Positions 17,993-26,856 of a DNA stretch of 64,000 nucleotides are shown here, piece by piece. The position numbers and the translations under genes are program-made. The notes under the pieces are model-generated. The model searched no databases. It was not told where the DNA came from and saw nothing but the letters and a program-made list of their open reading frames with translations. Every line of letters begins with the position of its first letter. The first letter of the stretch is position 1. Origin of the DNA: Liquorilactobacillus hordei DSM 19519 (GTDB taxonomy: Bacteria > Bacillota > Bacilli > Lactobacillales > Lactobacillaceae); the NCBI RefSeq assembly GCF_019443985.1, contig NZ_CP049303.1, positions 1,302,001-1,366,000 of the forward strand, in the 5' to 3' direction.

Positions 17993-18111
17993 TTGACCAA
18001 CTCCTTTGATTCCAGTGTAGCATTAAATAACTAATGAATCATGGAACATGATTTGCATGAAATGGGCAATAGTTAGCAAATTTGGGGGAACTAAGAAGTT
18101 AGCAAGAAAAA

Positions 18112-18279
18112 TCAATCATTACTTTGAGACTGCTTTTTTTCTTCCGCAAGTAACTTTTTAAGTGCTTGTGTATGATCGCTCAAAAAAAAGCCTTGCCACT
18201 TACGCATTCCCCGATCCTGATAGAAATTCCTAAAAAAGTATTCGGCAAAATCATCGTTAATCTTTTTCTTATTATTCAT
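18112..18279 (-). CDS. YolD-like small protein of the SOS operon
   Basis: 55 aa, starting at ATG 18279 behind a strong AAGGAGT. The segment YQDRGMRKWQGFFLSDHTQA resembles the N-terminal RGMxKWxxF-LPEH motif of YolD-like proteins, which often accompany Y-family polymerases. It follows the middle gene by one base and is the last gene of the polymerase operon. The family assignment rests on this short motif. Confidence 0.62.
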   Translation of the reverse strand: MNNKKKINDDFAEYFFRNFYQDRGMRKWQGFFLSDHTQALKKLLAEEKKQSQSND

Positions 18280-18280
18280 G

Positions 18281-18604
18281 CTATTTACTCCTTCTGTACG
18301 AGATTAGTTTGTTGGTACTAGGCCAACGCTGGTTTTCAAATAAAACGAAATTAATTGTCAGTTGTGTTTCTTTTTGGAGATTCTTAACTATGTGCTCAAG
18401 ATATTCTAAATCGTAATACTTAATACGATGTAGCGGGATAGAACGGCTAAATTGCCTTGATTTAAAAACATTAAAGAAAAAATTAAAAGTATGATCGAAC
18501 CTATCATTGACTACAAGAATATAATAGCGGGCTCTTATCCCGGGTTTAAAGTATTTATTTACTTGTTTTAAAACATACTGTGCTTCTTGCACTGAATTAT
18601 TCAA
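18281..18604 (-). CDS. Hypothetical protein of the SOS operon
   Basis: 107 aa if translation starts at TTG 18604, which has GGAGGAAATTCA in front of it; the first 8 bases overlap the polymerase gene's end, implying translational coupling. An earlier ATG at 18619 lies on the ribosome site. The protein is basic (FKSRQFSRSIPLHRIKYYD) without membrane segments. Position between a Y-family polymerase and a YolD-like gene suggests an accessory role in damage tolerance (inference). Confidence 0.65.
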   Translation of the reverse strand: MNNSVQEAQYVLKQVNKYFKPGIRARYYILVVNDRFDHTFNFFFNVFKSRQFSRSIPLHRIKYYDLEYLEHIVKNLQKETQLTINFVLFENQRWPSTNKLISYRRSK

Positions 18605-19892
18605 ATGAATTTCCTCCATTATGTCCGCCCACAAGACTTTGTCGTTGAATGAAAGTGCCACCTTTCAGTAAGCTATTTGCATACATGATTGCTTCTATTC
18701 CGAACTGTTCACGAATTTGATCAATTAGACGATTAAAAACAATTTTTTTAAGCTGCGAGTCGGTATTTTCAAAGAGATTTAACTGATCGCCGATTTTGGG
18801 GCTTAATTGGCTGTAGGAAACAGAAATATGACGAACAGGTTCTCCTTGCCAAAAGCTATGAAATATAAATAATAATTGCTCAATTAACAATTGATTGTCA
18901 TCTGTCGGTAAGATTTTTAATTCATGGGCAAAACCACTGTAATTATGTTCAATGTTACTTAGTGAAAAGCCAATTCTTAAATGAACACATCCCACAACTT
19001 TACCACTATGTCTAACTCGAGCCGCCACTTGTTGCCCAATTTCTTTGATAACAACCTCAATTTCAGAACCTTTTATATAATCTCGTGGTAAAACTTGAGA
19101 ATTACCGATACTGGGATTTTGAACATTTAGAAACTCAGATAGTTTGCTGCGGTCGATCCCCCAAGCCAGCGCAAATAATTGTGTTCCAATAATTCCAAGC
19201 TCTTTTTTTAACCTAAAAGGATTAGTATGTGCCAAATCAAATAGATTATTAATATCAAGGCTTTTCAATCTTTTGGCAGTTCGCTTGCCTATACTCCAAA
19301 ATGATGTTAACTCATTAATATTCCAAAATTTAGCCCCAAAAGTTTCATAATTGACTTCAGATATTAACGAAGCTGACTTTTTTGCATAGATATCAAGTGC
19401 TAATTTGGCCTGAATAGGATTTTCTCCGATACCAATAGTAGTATAGAGTCCAGTTTCTTTACGAACGGTCTGTTGGATCAATTGTGCAACTTCAAGCGGT
19501 GAAGAACCAAAGAGTTTCCAAGAATGAGTTAAATCAAGGATGGATTCATCAATCGAATAAGGGTATAAATCGGTTTCTGCAACAAAACGATTAAAAATTT
19601 TATTAATTAATAAATTTTTGTTGATATATAAATTCATTCTTGGAGGAACAACCAATAATCTTGGATCATCAGGGAGGTCATATCGGCGATCTACATTTTT
19701 AATATTAAAAAGTAATTTCGCACTTGGAGAAGACGAGAGGACGAGACCACCATTTGTATTCTTTTGTTCAGACATTACTACCAGAACAGATTTAAGCGGA
19801 TTCAGGCCGCGTTGAATACTTTCAACACTTGCATAGAAAGATTTATTATCAATCATGAAGAATACTCCATGAGGTTCATCTTGATAATTCAT
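18597..19892 (-). CDS. Y-family DNA polymerase (UmuC/DinB-like, SOS-regulated)
   Basis: 431 aa translesion polymerase. The palm begins FFMIDNKSFYASVESIQRGL (first catalytic Asp, steric gate region), followed by YSIDESILDLTHSW (second catalytic acid pair), helix-hairpin-helix FWSIGKRTAKRLKSLDI and a C-terminal little-finger domain. It belongs to the group of Gram-positive UV-resistance polymerases (UvrX/UmuC-like), often carried on plasmids and phages. AGGAGGTGCAAT is the ribosome site. The promoter holds a LexA-type box, so it should be induced by DNA damage. Confidence 0.92.
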   Translation of the reverse strand: MNYQDEPHGVFFMIDNKSFYASVESIQRGLNPLKSVLVVMSEQKNTNGGLVLSSSPSAKLLFNIKNVDRRYDLPDDPRLLVVPPRMNLYINKNLLINKIFNRFVAETDLYPYSIDESILDLTHSWKLFGSSPLEVAQLIQQTVRKETGLYTTIGIGENPIQAKLALDIYAKKSASLISEVNYETFGAKFWNINELTSFWSIGKRTAKRLKSLDINNLFDLAHTNPFRLKKELGIIGTQLFALAWGIDRSKLSEFLNVQNPSIGNSQVLPRDYIKGSEIEVVIKEIGQQVAARVRHSGKVVGCVHLRIGFSLSNIEHNYSGFAHELKILPTDDNQLLIEQLLFIFHSFWQGEPVRHISVSYSQLSPKIGDQLNLFENTDSQLKKIVFNRLIDQIREQFGIEAIMYANSLLKGGTFIQRQSLVGGHNGGNSFE

Positions 19893-19909
19893 ATTGCACC
19901 TCCTTTTTT

Positions 19910-19938
19910 ATTATACAAACATATGTTCGTTTTATCAA
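19910..19938 (-). promoter_or_regulatory. SOS promoter with LexA box for the polymerase operon
   Basis: On the minus strand: TTGATA (19938-19933), 17-bp spacer and TATAAT (19915-19910). The spacer contains CGAACATATGTTTG (19929-19916), which fits the Gram-positive LexA/DinR box CGAAC-N4-GTTYG. Repressor binding there would cover the promoter. Confidence 0.88.
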
Positions 19939-20069
19939 GAATATAAAAAATAGAAAGGTAGGTTGAGAATAAAAACTTTCCTGTAATCCTAATCTGTAGT
20001 GGTAAGGAGGTTCAAAATTATTTAGAAGTTATATGAAGATAGAGTAGGTGTATATATTTATATGGAATC

Positions 20070-20112
20070 AAAAAAAACAGACCAAGATTTTATTCTTGCT
20101 CTGTTTTTTAAA
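20070..20112 (-). terminator. Bidirectional terminator downstream of the glycosyltransferase gene
   Basis: AAAAAACAGACCAAGA and TCTTGCTCTGTTTTTT form a long stem with T tracts on both strands. Confidence 0.8.
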
Positions 20113-20149
20113 CAAATATTTAATTCAACTACCAACATTAACCAATAAG

Positions 20150-21082
20150 TTATTTTTTTTCTTTAACTATATATAAAGGTCTATTTTTTACTTCTAAATA
20201 GATATTACCAATATATTTACCGACAATTCCTAGGCAGAATAATTGTACTCCGCCCAACCCAACAATTATCGTAACAAGTGAGGCCCACCCATTTACACTT
20301 CCGCCATAAAAGATTTTACGGGCAATGATAAAGAGCATAAAAAGAATGGATAACGCAAAAGTGAAAAAGCCCGCGAAAGAGGCAATTAACAAAGGAACCT
20401 CAGAAAAGTTCACAATACCTTCAATTGAATAACGAAAAAGTTTCCAGAATGACCAGGAGGTATTACCAGCTACACGATCACGATTCTCATATTCTAAATA
20501 TTTGGTTTTAAAGCCAATCCAATTAAAAATACCTTTTGAAAATCGATTGTACTCACTCATCTCAAGAATTGAGTCAACAACTTTGCGTGTCATCAAGCGA
20601 TAATCTCTGACACCTTGAATCATTGGAACATCAGAAATTTTACTCATCAATTTATAAAAGAGAATGGAGAAAAACGAACGGATAGGCGGTTCTCCCTTGC
20701 GGTTAACCCTACGAGTTCCGACGATTTCATAACCTTCATCTAAAATTCCTGAAAGCATTAATGGAAGTTGCTCAGGTGGATCCTGTAAGTCAACATCCAT
20801 AACAGCGACTAAATCCCCCGTAGCTGTTTGAAGACCTGCATAAAGGGCAGCTTCTTTACCGAAATTTCTGGAAAATGAAACGAAATGAACGTTTTGGGGA
20901 TTATCTTTATTCAGATTTTGCAATTCTAGGAGTGTATTGTCACTTGAACCATCATCAATGAAAATATACTCTAGAGTATAATCTCTTAGTTGGGGTATAA
21001 GAGCATTGACTGCTTGGTAGAATAACGGAATTGTTTCTTGCTCATTAAAACAAGGTACTATGATAGAAATTTTTTTAGTCAT
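20150..21082 (-). CDS. Glycosyltransferase family 2, bactoprenol glucosyltransferase type
   Basis: 310 aa. The GT-A domain (1-225) has IIVPCFNEQETI, DDGSSDNT, and the DXD-type MDVDLQDPPEQLP; two C-terminal transmembrane helices (about 232-258 and 268-292) anchor it. This is the GtrB/YkcC type, which puts a sugar on undecaprenyl phosphate for later decoration of wall polymers or surface glycans. No GtrA-like flippase or third transferase lies beside it. The gene is monocistronic, with a terminator on its 3' side. Confidence 0.88.
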   Translation of the reverse strand: MTKKISIIVPCFNEQETIPLFYQAVNALIPQLRDYTLEYIFIDDGSSDNTLLELQNLNKDNPQNVHFVSFSRNFGKEAALYAGLQTATGDLVAVMDVDLQDPPEQLPLMLSGILDEGYEIVGTRRVNRKGEPPIRSFFSILFYKLMSKISDVPMIQGVRDYRLMTRKVVDSILEMSEYNRFSKGIFNWIGFKTKYLEYENRDRVAGNTSWSFWKLFRYSIEGIVNFSEVPLLIASFAGFFTFALSILFMLFIIARKIFYGGSVNGWASLVTIIVGLGGVQLFCLGIVGKYIGNIYLEVKNRPLYIVKEKK

Positions 21083-21117
21083 CTATTTATTGTCTCCAAT
21101 CAGTATGATTGCTCCGT

Positions 21118-21410
21118 TAATTATAACGTTAAAGTGCATATAACTCAATATCTGTAAGCCTTTCTTAAGGTATTGACTTAGTTTTTAGTGAATGTTATTC
21201 AATTGATTAAAACTAACGGTGTTGGTTGTAAGTATATAAATTGAGAAAAGGTTGAATCACAAATTAAAATTTAGTTTTTATGTCAGGTAAATATAATTTA
21301 TAAGTCAAAAGTTTCTGTTTGCTCCTAAAGATGTTTAGAGTAAAACACGCTATATTTGTAATTTCACATTAATTCTTGAATTTTGCAATTCATATATCAT
21401 TCCCTAGCTT
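21118..21410. other. Intergenic stretch without a supported gene
   Basis: About 290 bp of AT-rich sequence between divergent genes. I see no ORF with a ribosome site and no strong hairpin; the promoter of the next gene begins at 21416. Confidence 0.5.
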
Positions 21411-21415
21411 ACTAT

Positions 21416-21445
21416 TTGTCAAATATGATAAGATGACTGTACAAT
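21416..21445 (+). promoter_or_regulatory. Promoter of the deoxyribosyltransferase gene
   Basis: TTGTCA (21416-21421), 18-bp spacer, TACAAT (21440-21445). Confidence 0.6.
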
Positions 21446-21476
21446 AAATTTATTTTAAAATTGAAGGAGTATTTTA

Positions 21477-22001
21477 ATGGCACAATTCAACAACGAATTC
21501 GCATTAGGGGAGAAAGTTAATGATTTACCGTTACCACCTGTGAGAGTCTATATTGGTTGTTCGTGGTTTAATGAGCAACAACGGGAACATTTGAAAAAAG
21601 GATTGACGGCAATTGAGATTAATCCAAGTATTTCAAGAAAATATTCACATTTTCCGCTTGATTTTCAATATAAAGGTCTAGATGTTGCTGAACATCCAGA
21701 ATTATTGCACGATGTTGAATGGCAAGCTCGGACCTTCAATTCCGATATTGAAGGAATTATTGGGGCAGATTTATGTCTGATGCTATATTTGCCAAGTTTT
21801 CCCGATGATGGTGGAGCCTTTGAATTAGGTTATGCAAAGGGTATCGGTAAGCAATCAGTTATGGTTGTTCCCGATGATGATGTTGATAATTTGAATTTGA
21901 TGTTAGCGTATGGTGTAACACGTGTAATTAAGCTCTCTGAACTAAGTACATTTGATTTTAGACATATTCATGCTGGAACATACAAAGGTTTTGTCCATTA
22001 A
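21477..22001 (+). CDS. Nucleoside 2-deoxyribosyltransferase
   Basis: 174 aa, the size of lactobacillar Ndt/Ptd enzymes, which swap bases between deoxynucleosides in salvage. VRVYIGCSWFNEQQ is the N-terminal Rossmann-like strand, DLCLMLYLP marks the central strand, and DDGGAFELGYAKGIGK carries the expected catalytic Glu. GAAGGAG lies 8 bases before ATG 21477. Whether it prefers purines only or both base types cannot be told by eye. Confidence 0.9.
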   Translation: MAQFNNEFALGEKVNDLPLPPVRVYIGCSWFNEQQREHLKKGLTAIEINPSISRKYSHFPLDFQYKGLDVAEHPELLHDVEWQARTFNSDIEGIIGADLCLMLYLPSFPDDGGAFELGYAKGIGKQSVMVVPDDDVDNLNLMLAYGVTRVIKLSELSTFDFRHIHAGTYKGFVH

Positions 22002-22156
22002 ATGGTTGTACACTAGGTAAGTTACTATATTTTAGCAGCAAAATAACAATGTAATGTATAGTAGTTAGTATTATTAATGGTAGAAAAGCCTGCGGAGGTG
22101 TTTTTTAGATAATAGAAAAATCGAATATAAGAAAAAAAGAAATATATAAATGGTTC

Positions 22157-22753
22157 TTGCCAGTCATTAGTTTAAGTGTGTTCATCGGAATTATGCTCTT
22201 AGTTAAACTTAATAACTCGGTGGTTTTAAACATAGATTCCGCGGTTACTCAGTGGATGATTTATATACAACAGGCAAATATTGCTACTTTTTTGCATACA
22301 ATAGCACATGTGTTTTCTCCTATTTTAGTAATCATATATATGTGTATACTATTACTGCCTTTTCTTAAGAGAAGGATAGTCATGCCTTTCATGGAGGTTA
22401 TGGTCGGATATATTTCAATGGAAATTATTAAAGTAAGTGTTGCGCGTACTCGTCCAGCTGATAAGCTTGTGAACGTTCTAGGATATAGCTTTCCAAGTGC
22501 GCATACATTTGAAATAATACTAGTTTTACTTGTATTATTGGGGATAATAAAACAGATTTTACGAAATACAAAAACATTATATTTTATTCAGATATTTTTG
22601 TTTTCAATAACTTTTTTAGTCCTTTTTTCACGACTATATTTGCGAGTTCACTTTTTTTCAGATGTAGCAGCAGGAGTATTCTTGGCATATGGCTGGCATA
22701 GCATATGGCAAAATATTGCAAACAAGTTAACAAAAAATCTGCATAATTGTTAA
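22157..22753 (+). CDS. PAP2-family membrane phosphatase (start uncertain)
   Basis: 198 aa from TTG 22157, the first standard start in frame. All three phosphatase motifs are present: KVSVARTRP (K-x6-RP), PSAHT and SRLYLRVHFFSDV (SR-x5-H-x3-D), in a six-helix membrane protein. Substrates are likely undecaprenyl pyrophosphate or phosphatidic-acid type lipids. The frame is open 16 codons further up, to a TAG at 22106-22108, and a strong GGAGGTG (22094-22100) points to ATA 22109 or 22112 as the original start. So the start codon may be ATA or have been lost. Confidence 0.8.
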   Translation: MPVISLSVFIGIMLLVKLNNSVVLNIDSAVTQWMIYIQQANIATFLHTIAHVFSPILVIIYMCILLLPFLKRRIVMPFMEVMVGYISMEIIKVSVARTRPADKLVNVLGYSFPSAHTFEIILVLLVLLGIIKQILRNTKTLYFIQIFLFSITFLVLFSRLYLRVHFFSDVAAGVFLAYGWHSIWQNIANKLTKNLHNC

Positions 22754-22875
22754 GTTTAGGATATTTTTTCACGGTTAAAATCACAAAATAAGAATTATTA
22801 ACTTATTTTTGCTATAATTGGCTTGTCTAGGAAATGAGAATTCTGAATTAACATATATCAGAGAGGAGCGAGAAG

Positions 22876-23073
22876 ATGTCTGCATTTCAAAGTGTTCTAA
22901 TTACGGTTTCAATTATCGCGCTAATCATAATGGTGCTACTGATATTGGGACTCTCTTGGGGAATATCTTTTCAGGCTGTTGCAGTGGGTGGAGTGACTTG
23001 CTTTGCCATTGCAATAGCTTCAACAGTAATTGCATTGTGTATTGGTGTAGTAGGTATTTTTTCACGAGATTAA
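22876..23073 (+). CDS. Small hydrophobic membrane protein, 65 aa
   Basis: ATG 22876 is preceded by GAGAGGAG at 9 bases, and a TATAAT (22812-22817) is a likely -10 box. Two transmembrane segments (residues about 7-28 and 33-60) make up nearly the whole protein, with a few Gly, one Cys in each half of the second segment and a short RD tail. No signal cleavage, no bacteriocin leader with a double-glycine and no immunity gene nearby. Function unknown. Confidence 0.65.
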   Translation: MSAFQSVLITVSIIALIIMVLLILGLSWGISFQAVAVGGVTCFAIAIASTVIALCIGVVGIFSRD

Positions 23074-23159
23074 AAATGATTTGTCCGTAGTGATAAGAAA
23101 AAATAAGTTTGTTAAGCAAAACATTTGATCTATAGGATATATTTATAGAGACTAGTAAT

Positions 23160-23204
23160 AAGACTGGAATTGAAAGTTAATTTTTGATTCAGTCTTATTT
23201 GTTT
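23160..23204 (+). terminator. Terminator after the small membrane protein gene
   Basis: AAGACTGGAATT and GATTCAGTCTT pair around AAAGTTAATTTTT; followed by ATTTGTTT. Confidence 0.7.
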
Positions 23205-23304
23205 AGATTAAAAATAAACAATCAATTATTTTGTGGTTACAAGTTGAATAAATAATAAGCATATGAGATACTTTCCACAGAATCTAGGAAGCGGTGTGGT
23301 TTTA

Positions 23305-24270
23305 ATGAAAAAATTTGACTTGCAAGATGTTGAAGAAGCATATGAGAAGATAAAACCATATTTAAGAATGACGCCTGTGGTTGAGTCACTTTTTTTAAAT
23401 AGTAACAAAAGAGAATATTTTTTTAAATTAGAATCTCTGCAACCAGTAAGAAACTTTAAAATTCGTGGGGCATTGAATAAGATATTGAGTCTGACACATT
23501 CGGAAAAAAAGAAGGGTGTAGTTACTATTTCATCTGGAAATCACGGAATTGCAACGGCTTATGCAAGTCAGTTACTCGGAATTAAAAAAGTGGAAGTTAT
23601 TGTACCAATTGGAACACCTCAAAATAAGATTGAAAAAATTGAAAAGTTTGGGGGCTTAGTTAAACAAATTGGCAAAAATTATGATGAGGCTCATACTCAA
23701 GGAATGCAATATGTTAAGAAAAGTGGAATGAATTATATTGATTCTTATTATTCTGATCCCCTGATTTATAGTGGACAAGGGACTATCTCATTGGAACTAA
23801 TTCAACAACTGCCGTTATTGGATACGATTGTTGTACCAATTGGAGGTGGGGGATTGATTACAGGAATTGCAGTTGCCGCTAAAAGTATTAATCCAGCAAT
23901 TAAAATAGTTGGAGTTCAAACTGCTGCTTGCCCTGCGATGATTGAGTCAATTACCCAAAATAATTTTTACGAAGAATATCCTACTAAAGATTCTATCTGC
24001 GAATCACTTGTTGGAGGAATTGGCAGGTTAAGCTACGAAATGCTTCCTGCTTACGTCGATGAATTATTAGCAGTGGATGAAGCAGATATCGCTAGTGCGG
24101 TTGCTTTTATGGCAAAAAAAGAAAAAATTATTGCTGAACCAGGAAGTTGTACTACAATAGCTGCACTTCAGAAATATGGTAAGAAAATTGGTGGAAATAC
24201 AGTTGTTGCAATCATTTCAGGTGGAAATATTGATGAACAATTATTAAATAAATTATTAGCCGAAAACTAG
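23305..24270 (+). CDS. PLP-dependent threonine/serine dehydratase-like protein
   Basis: 321 aa from ATG 23305; an ORF start at 23263 lacks a ribosome site. Fold type II PLP enzyme: RNFKIRGALNK holds the PLP lysine, SSGNHGIATAYASQLLG the phosphate-binding loop and VPIGGGGLITGIA the glycine-rich loop. The size, without the ACT-like regulatory domain of biosynthetic IlvA, suggests a catabolic threonine or serine dehydratase (TdcB-like), giving 2-oxobutyrate or pyruvate and ammonia. Substrate not certain. Confidence 0.85.
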   Translation: MKKFDLQDVEEAYEKIKPYLRMTPVVESLFLNSNKREYFFKLESLQPVRNFKIRGALNKILSLTHSEKKKGVVTISSGNHGIATAYASQLLGIKKVEVIVPIGTPQNKIEKIEKFGGLVKQIGKNYDEAHTQGMQYVKKSGMNYIDSYYSDPLIYSGQGTISLELIQQLPLLDTIVVPIGGGGLITGIAVAAKSINPAIKIVGVQTAACPAMIESITQNNFYEEYPTKDSICESLVGGIGRLSYEMLPAYVDELLAVDEADIASAVAFMAKKEKIIAEPGSCTTIAALQKYGKKIGGNTVVAIISGGNIDEQLLNKLLAEN

Positions 24271-24363
24271 AAGTTATGAGTAACAGAAGTGTTAATACTA
24301 AACTATTTTTGATTATGCTAGTATAATTAATAGATATTATTGAAAAATAAGGTGAGGTATGTG

Positions 24364-25536
24364 ATGAAAAGTAACAAATGGATTCGTTTTTTGGGTGGCA
24401 ATAGTTTGTTATTTACGCTACTTGTCTTAGGGATGATAGCGGCTATCATTTTCCTTTATAGCAAAGTAGCCTTTATATTTGAGCCTTTTGTTGTTGTCTT
24501 TTCGACAATAATGCCACCAGTTATTGTAGGATTAATTTTGTATTATTTAATAAATCCACTTGTTAAGATGCTAGAAAAATATATTAAGCGTACATGGATA
24601 ATAGTTATTATTTATGTTGTAATATTAGCGTTATTAATTTTTGGGGGAATTGAGCTAATTATTACCGCTAGAAATCAAGCAATTGATTTAGTTAAGCATT
24701 TTCCTGATATTTTGCAAAGTTTTGAAAAAAATGTAGATAACTTAACTACTAATTTTCCTTATATGAATGAATTGAAGCAATTACAGGACTCCTTGAATCT
24801 ATCGAGTACAAAAATCAGCAAGTTTGTAGAGAGTTATCTGCAAAATGGTGCACAAAGCTTTGGAGGGGTCTTCTCAGTAATCTCTACCTTATTATTAGCC
24901 GTTATAACTGGTCCAATAATTGCATTCTTTTTATTGCAAGATAAAGAGAAATTTTTTAGAACTAGTAAAAAATTGGTTCCCCCATTCTTTCGTGATGACT
25001 TTACAGAATTTATCAAGATCGTTGACCAGCAAATAGGTGGATATTTGAAGGGACAAATTGCAGTATCAGCAATTTTGGGAATTATGTATTGGCCATGTTT
25101 TATGTTAATGGGAATTAAGTATGCGGGAACATTAGCTTTAGTGGCAGGAATTTTAAGCATCATTCCATATATTGGTTCTTTTGCAGCCTTTGTTCCGGGA
25201 TTAATTATAGCCTTTCAATCTTCATTCATGATGGCTGTCATTTTTGTAATTGTTTGGTTTGTTGTTCAATTTCTACATGGTCAATTTGTTGTTCCCAAAG
25301 TCATGGGAAATAATTTACAGTTGCATCCAATCACAGTACTGCTTGTTTTATTGGTGATGGGGGAAATGTTGGGAATTATTGGTGTGATTTTTGGAATACC
25401 AATTTATTGCTTTGTCAAAGCAGTAACAATTTACTTATTTAGAAAATTCAAGAAGAGGTACAACCGTTTTTATGGAGAATATGGGCAATATGAAGATACA
25501 GAATTCTCAAAAGAAAAGTATCTAAATAAGAAGTAG
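24364..25536 (+). CDS. AI-2E family transporter (YtvI/PerM-like permease)
   Basis: 390 aa from ATG 24364 with AAGGTGAGG upstream. About seven to eight transmembrane helices: paired helices near 15-75, a soluble amphipathic region (125-190), then a C-terminal block with the family segment VVPKVMGNNLQLHPITVLLVLLVMG interrupted here into GQFVVPKVMGNN and LHPITVLLVLL. The charged tail ends KYLNKK. The family includes Na+/H+ antiporters and general exporters; the substrate cannot be deduced. Confidence 0.85.
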   Translation: MKSNKWIRFLGGNSLLFTLLVLGMIAAIIFLYSKVAFIFEPFVVVFSTIMPPVIVGLILYYLINPLVKMLEKYIKRTWIIVIIYVVILALLIFGGIELIITARNQAIDLVKHFPDILQSFEKNVDNLTTNFPYMNELKQLQDSLNLSSTKISKFVESYLQNGAQSFGGVFSVISTLLLAVITGPIIAFFLLQDKEKFFRTSKKLVPPFFRDDFTEFIKIVDQQIGGYLKGQIAVSAILGIMYWPCFMLMGIKYAGTLALVAGILSIIPYIGSFAAFVPGLIIAFQSSFMMAVIFVIVWFVVQFLHGQFVVPKVMGNNLQLHPITVLLVLLVMGEMLGIIGVIFGIPIYCFVKAVTIYLFRKFKKRYNRFYGEYGQYEDTEFSKEKYLNKK

Positions 25537-25587
25537 TGTCCTTGTTGTTTTATTCTAAGGATCTGGGGCATAGCATATATTTAAAAT

Positions 25588-25632
25588 AGCGAGGTTGGGT
25601 CAAAAGTTGACTCAGCCTCGCTTATTTATTTT
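25588..25632 (+). terminator. Terminator after the AI-2E transporter gene
   Basis: AGCGAGGTTGGGTC and GACTCAGCCTCGCT form a near-perfect stem around AAAAGTT, followed by TATTTATTTTT. Member of the recurrent terminator family. Confidence 0.88.
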
Positions 25633-25725
25633 TAAGGATAGATATATGTTGGGTAAGTGAAGACACTGTTGAACAATTATTTTTAATAATTTGATATAAA
25701 ATATCGACACTACACAGTTTATGCC

Positions 25726-26730
25726 TTAATTACCATATACGATGGATTGCACTTTTTTAGTAATTTTAGCAATTCTAGGGAACCCGCTAAAGCCACTTTG
25801 GTTATGCCCATGTGTCATAACTACCAAGATGTATCTCTGTCCATTTGGAAGTGTAACGATCCCAGCATCATTATTTACATCATTTAAGAAACCAACCTTA
25901 TCAGTTACAGTGGTTCCAGTCATTGCTTCTGCAGCACCAGCAGGGATTCCTGTGCGATACACTTGCTTTCCCATTAAAGTTAGCAGTTTGGAACGATTGG
26001 TGGAATCACTAAATGCACCAGTTCCGTGGAATAGTTGCAATAACAATTCTTGTAAACTTTTAGCAGTAGTAGTAGCAGCACTAGAATTAGTGAAGACTGG
26101 AGAATACCAATTTTGGTTTTCGATAAAACTATTTATACTAGAAAGTCCATAGGTTTGGAGTTCAGTTTCAGCAAAATCATTTTGGCTGTACACGATCATA
26201 TTGTAAAAACCATTAGTAGAGGATGTAGTCCAAGAAAAATTATTATTTTTGGCTTCGTTAAATAAATACGCAGTTATAAATAATTTATAGGTACTAGCTG
26301 AAGTAGCAGGGGTAGAAGCATTTGATGAAACTGCAAGATTTCCCTCTTTATACAAAGAAGCATCACTTTTTTTAGCAGCAGTACTATTTTCTTCAGGTGA
26401 AAGATTATAGAAACTTACACTAGCAGTTCCATCAGCTGTAACTTTATCTAAATATTTCTGTAGTTTCTGAGTGATTTTGTTTTTCTTGCTAGAGAGTTTT
26501 TGAGCTTGTGTCGTTTGATTGTTATTGTTTGAGTTGCTAGCAAGTGTATCTTTTTGATTGCTTTTGATAGCTAAAATAATGATGATACTTACGATAGCTA
26601 AGAAAAGCAATATATTGTATACTTTTAAGCGTTTCTTTCTTTTTCTCAATATGTACACTTCACTTTCACATATGTTAATATCTATTGAAAGCATAAGTTT
26701 ATTAAGTGAAAGAATTATGAAGTAACTCAT
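25726..26730 (-). CDS. Class A beta-lactamase-like serine hydrolase, membrane anchored
   Basis: Up to 334 aa, but the first 28 codons before LRKRKKRLK are doubtful; a TTG start at about 26646 would place the basic residues right before one transmembrane helix (VYNILLFLAIVSIIIILAI). A Ser/Asn/Thr-rich linker leads to a penicillin-binding fold: STYKLFITAYL (S-x-x-K), VYSQNDFAE (S-x-N) and TVTDKVGFLND with K-x-G. The domain lies outside the membrane. In lactobacilli such proteins are usually wall-related hydrolases, not resistance enzymes (inference). Confidence 0.8.
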   Translation of the reverse strand: MSYFIILSLNKLMLSIDINICESEVYILRKRKKRLKVYNILLFLAIVSIIIILAIKSNQKDTLASNSNNNNQTTQAQKLSSKKNKITQKLQKYLDKVTADGTASVSFYNLSPEENSTAAKKSDASLYKEGNLAVSSNASTPATSASTYKLFITAYLFNEAKNNNFSWTTSSTNGFYNMIVYSQNDFAETELQTYGLSSINSFIENQNWYSPVFTNSSAATTTAKSLQELLLQLFHGTGAFSDSTNRSKLLTLMGKQVYRTGIPAGAAEAMTGTTVTDKVGFLNDVNNDAGIVTLPNGQRYILVVMTHGHNQSGFSGFPRIAKITKKVQSIVYGN

Positions 26731-26856
26731 AATAATATTTGAAGCAAATAAGATTTTTACTGTTACTTTATTTGTTTTTATGAATTTTTGGCATATGAAT
26801 AGAGCATATAGTTATGTATAATAGCATTAGTATCTTGCTTTGAAGGAGAAGAAAAC

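Noticed and set aside
22818-23090. 90-aa ORF overlapping the small membrane protein gene in another frame.
   Set aside because: It has no ribosome site and a Cys/Ser-rich random-looking sequence, while the 65-aa frame has a ribosome site and clear helices.
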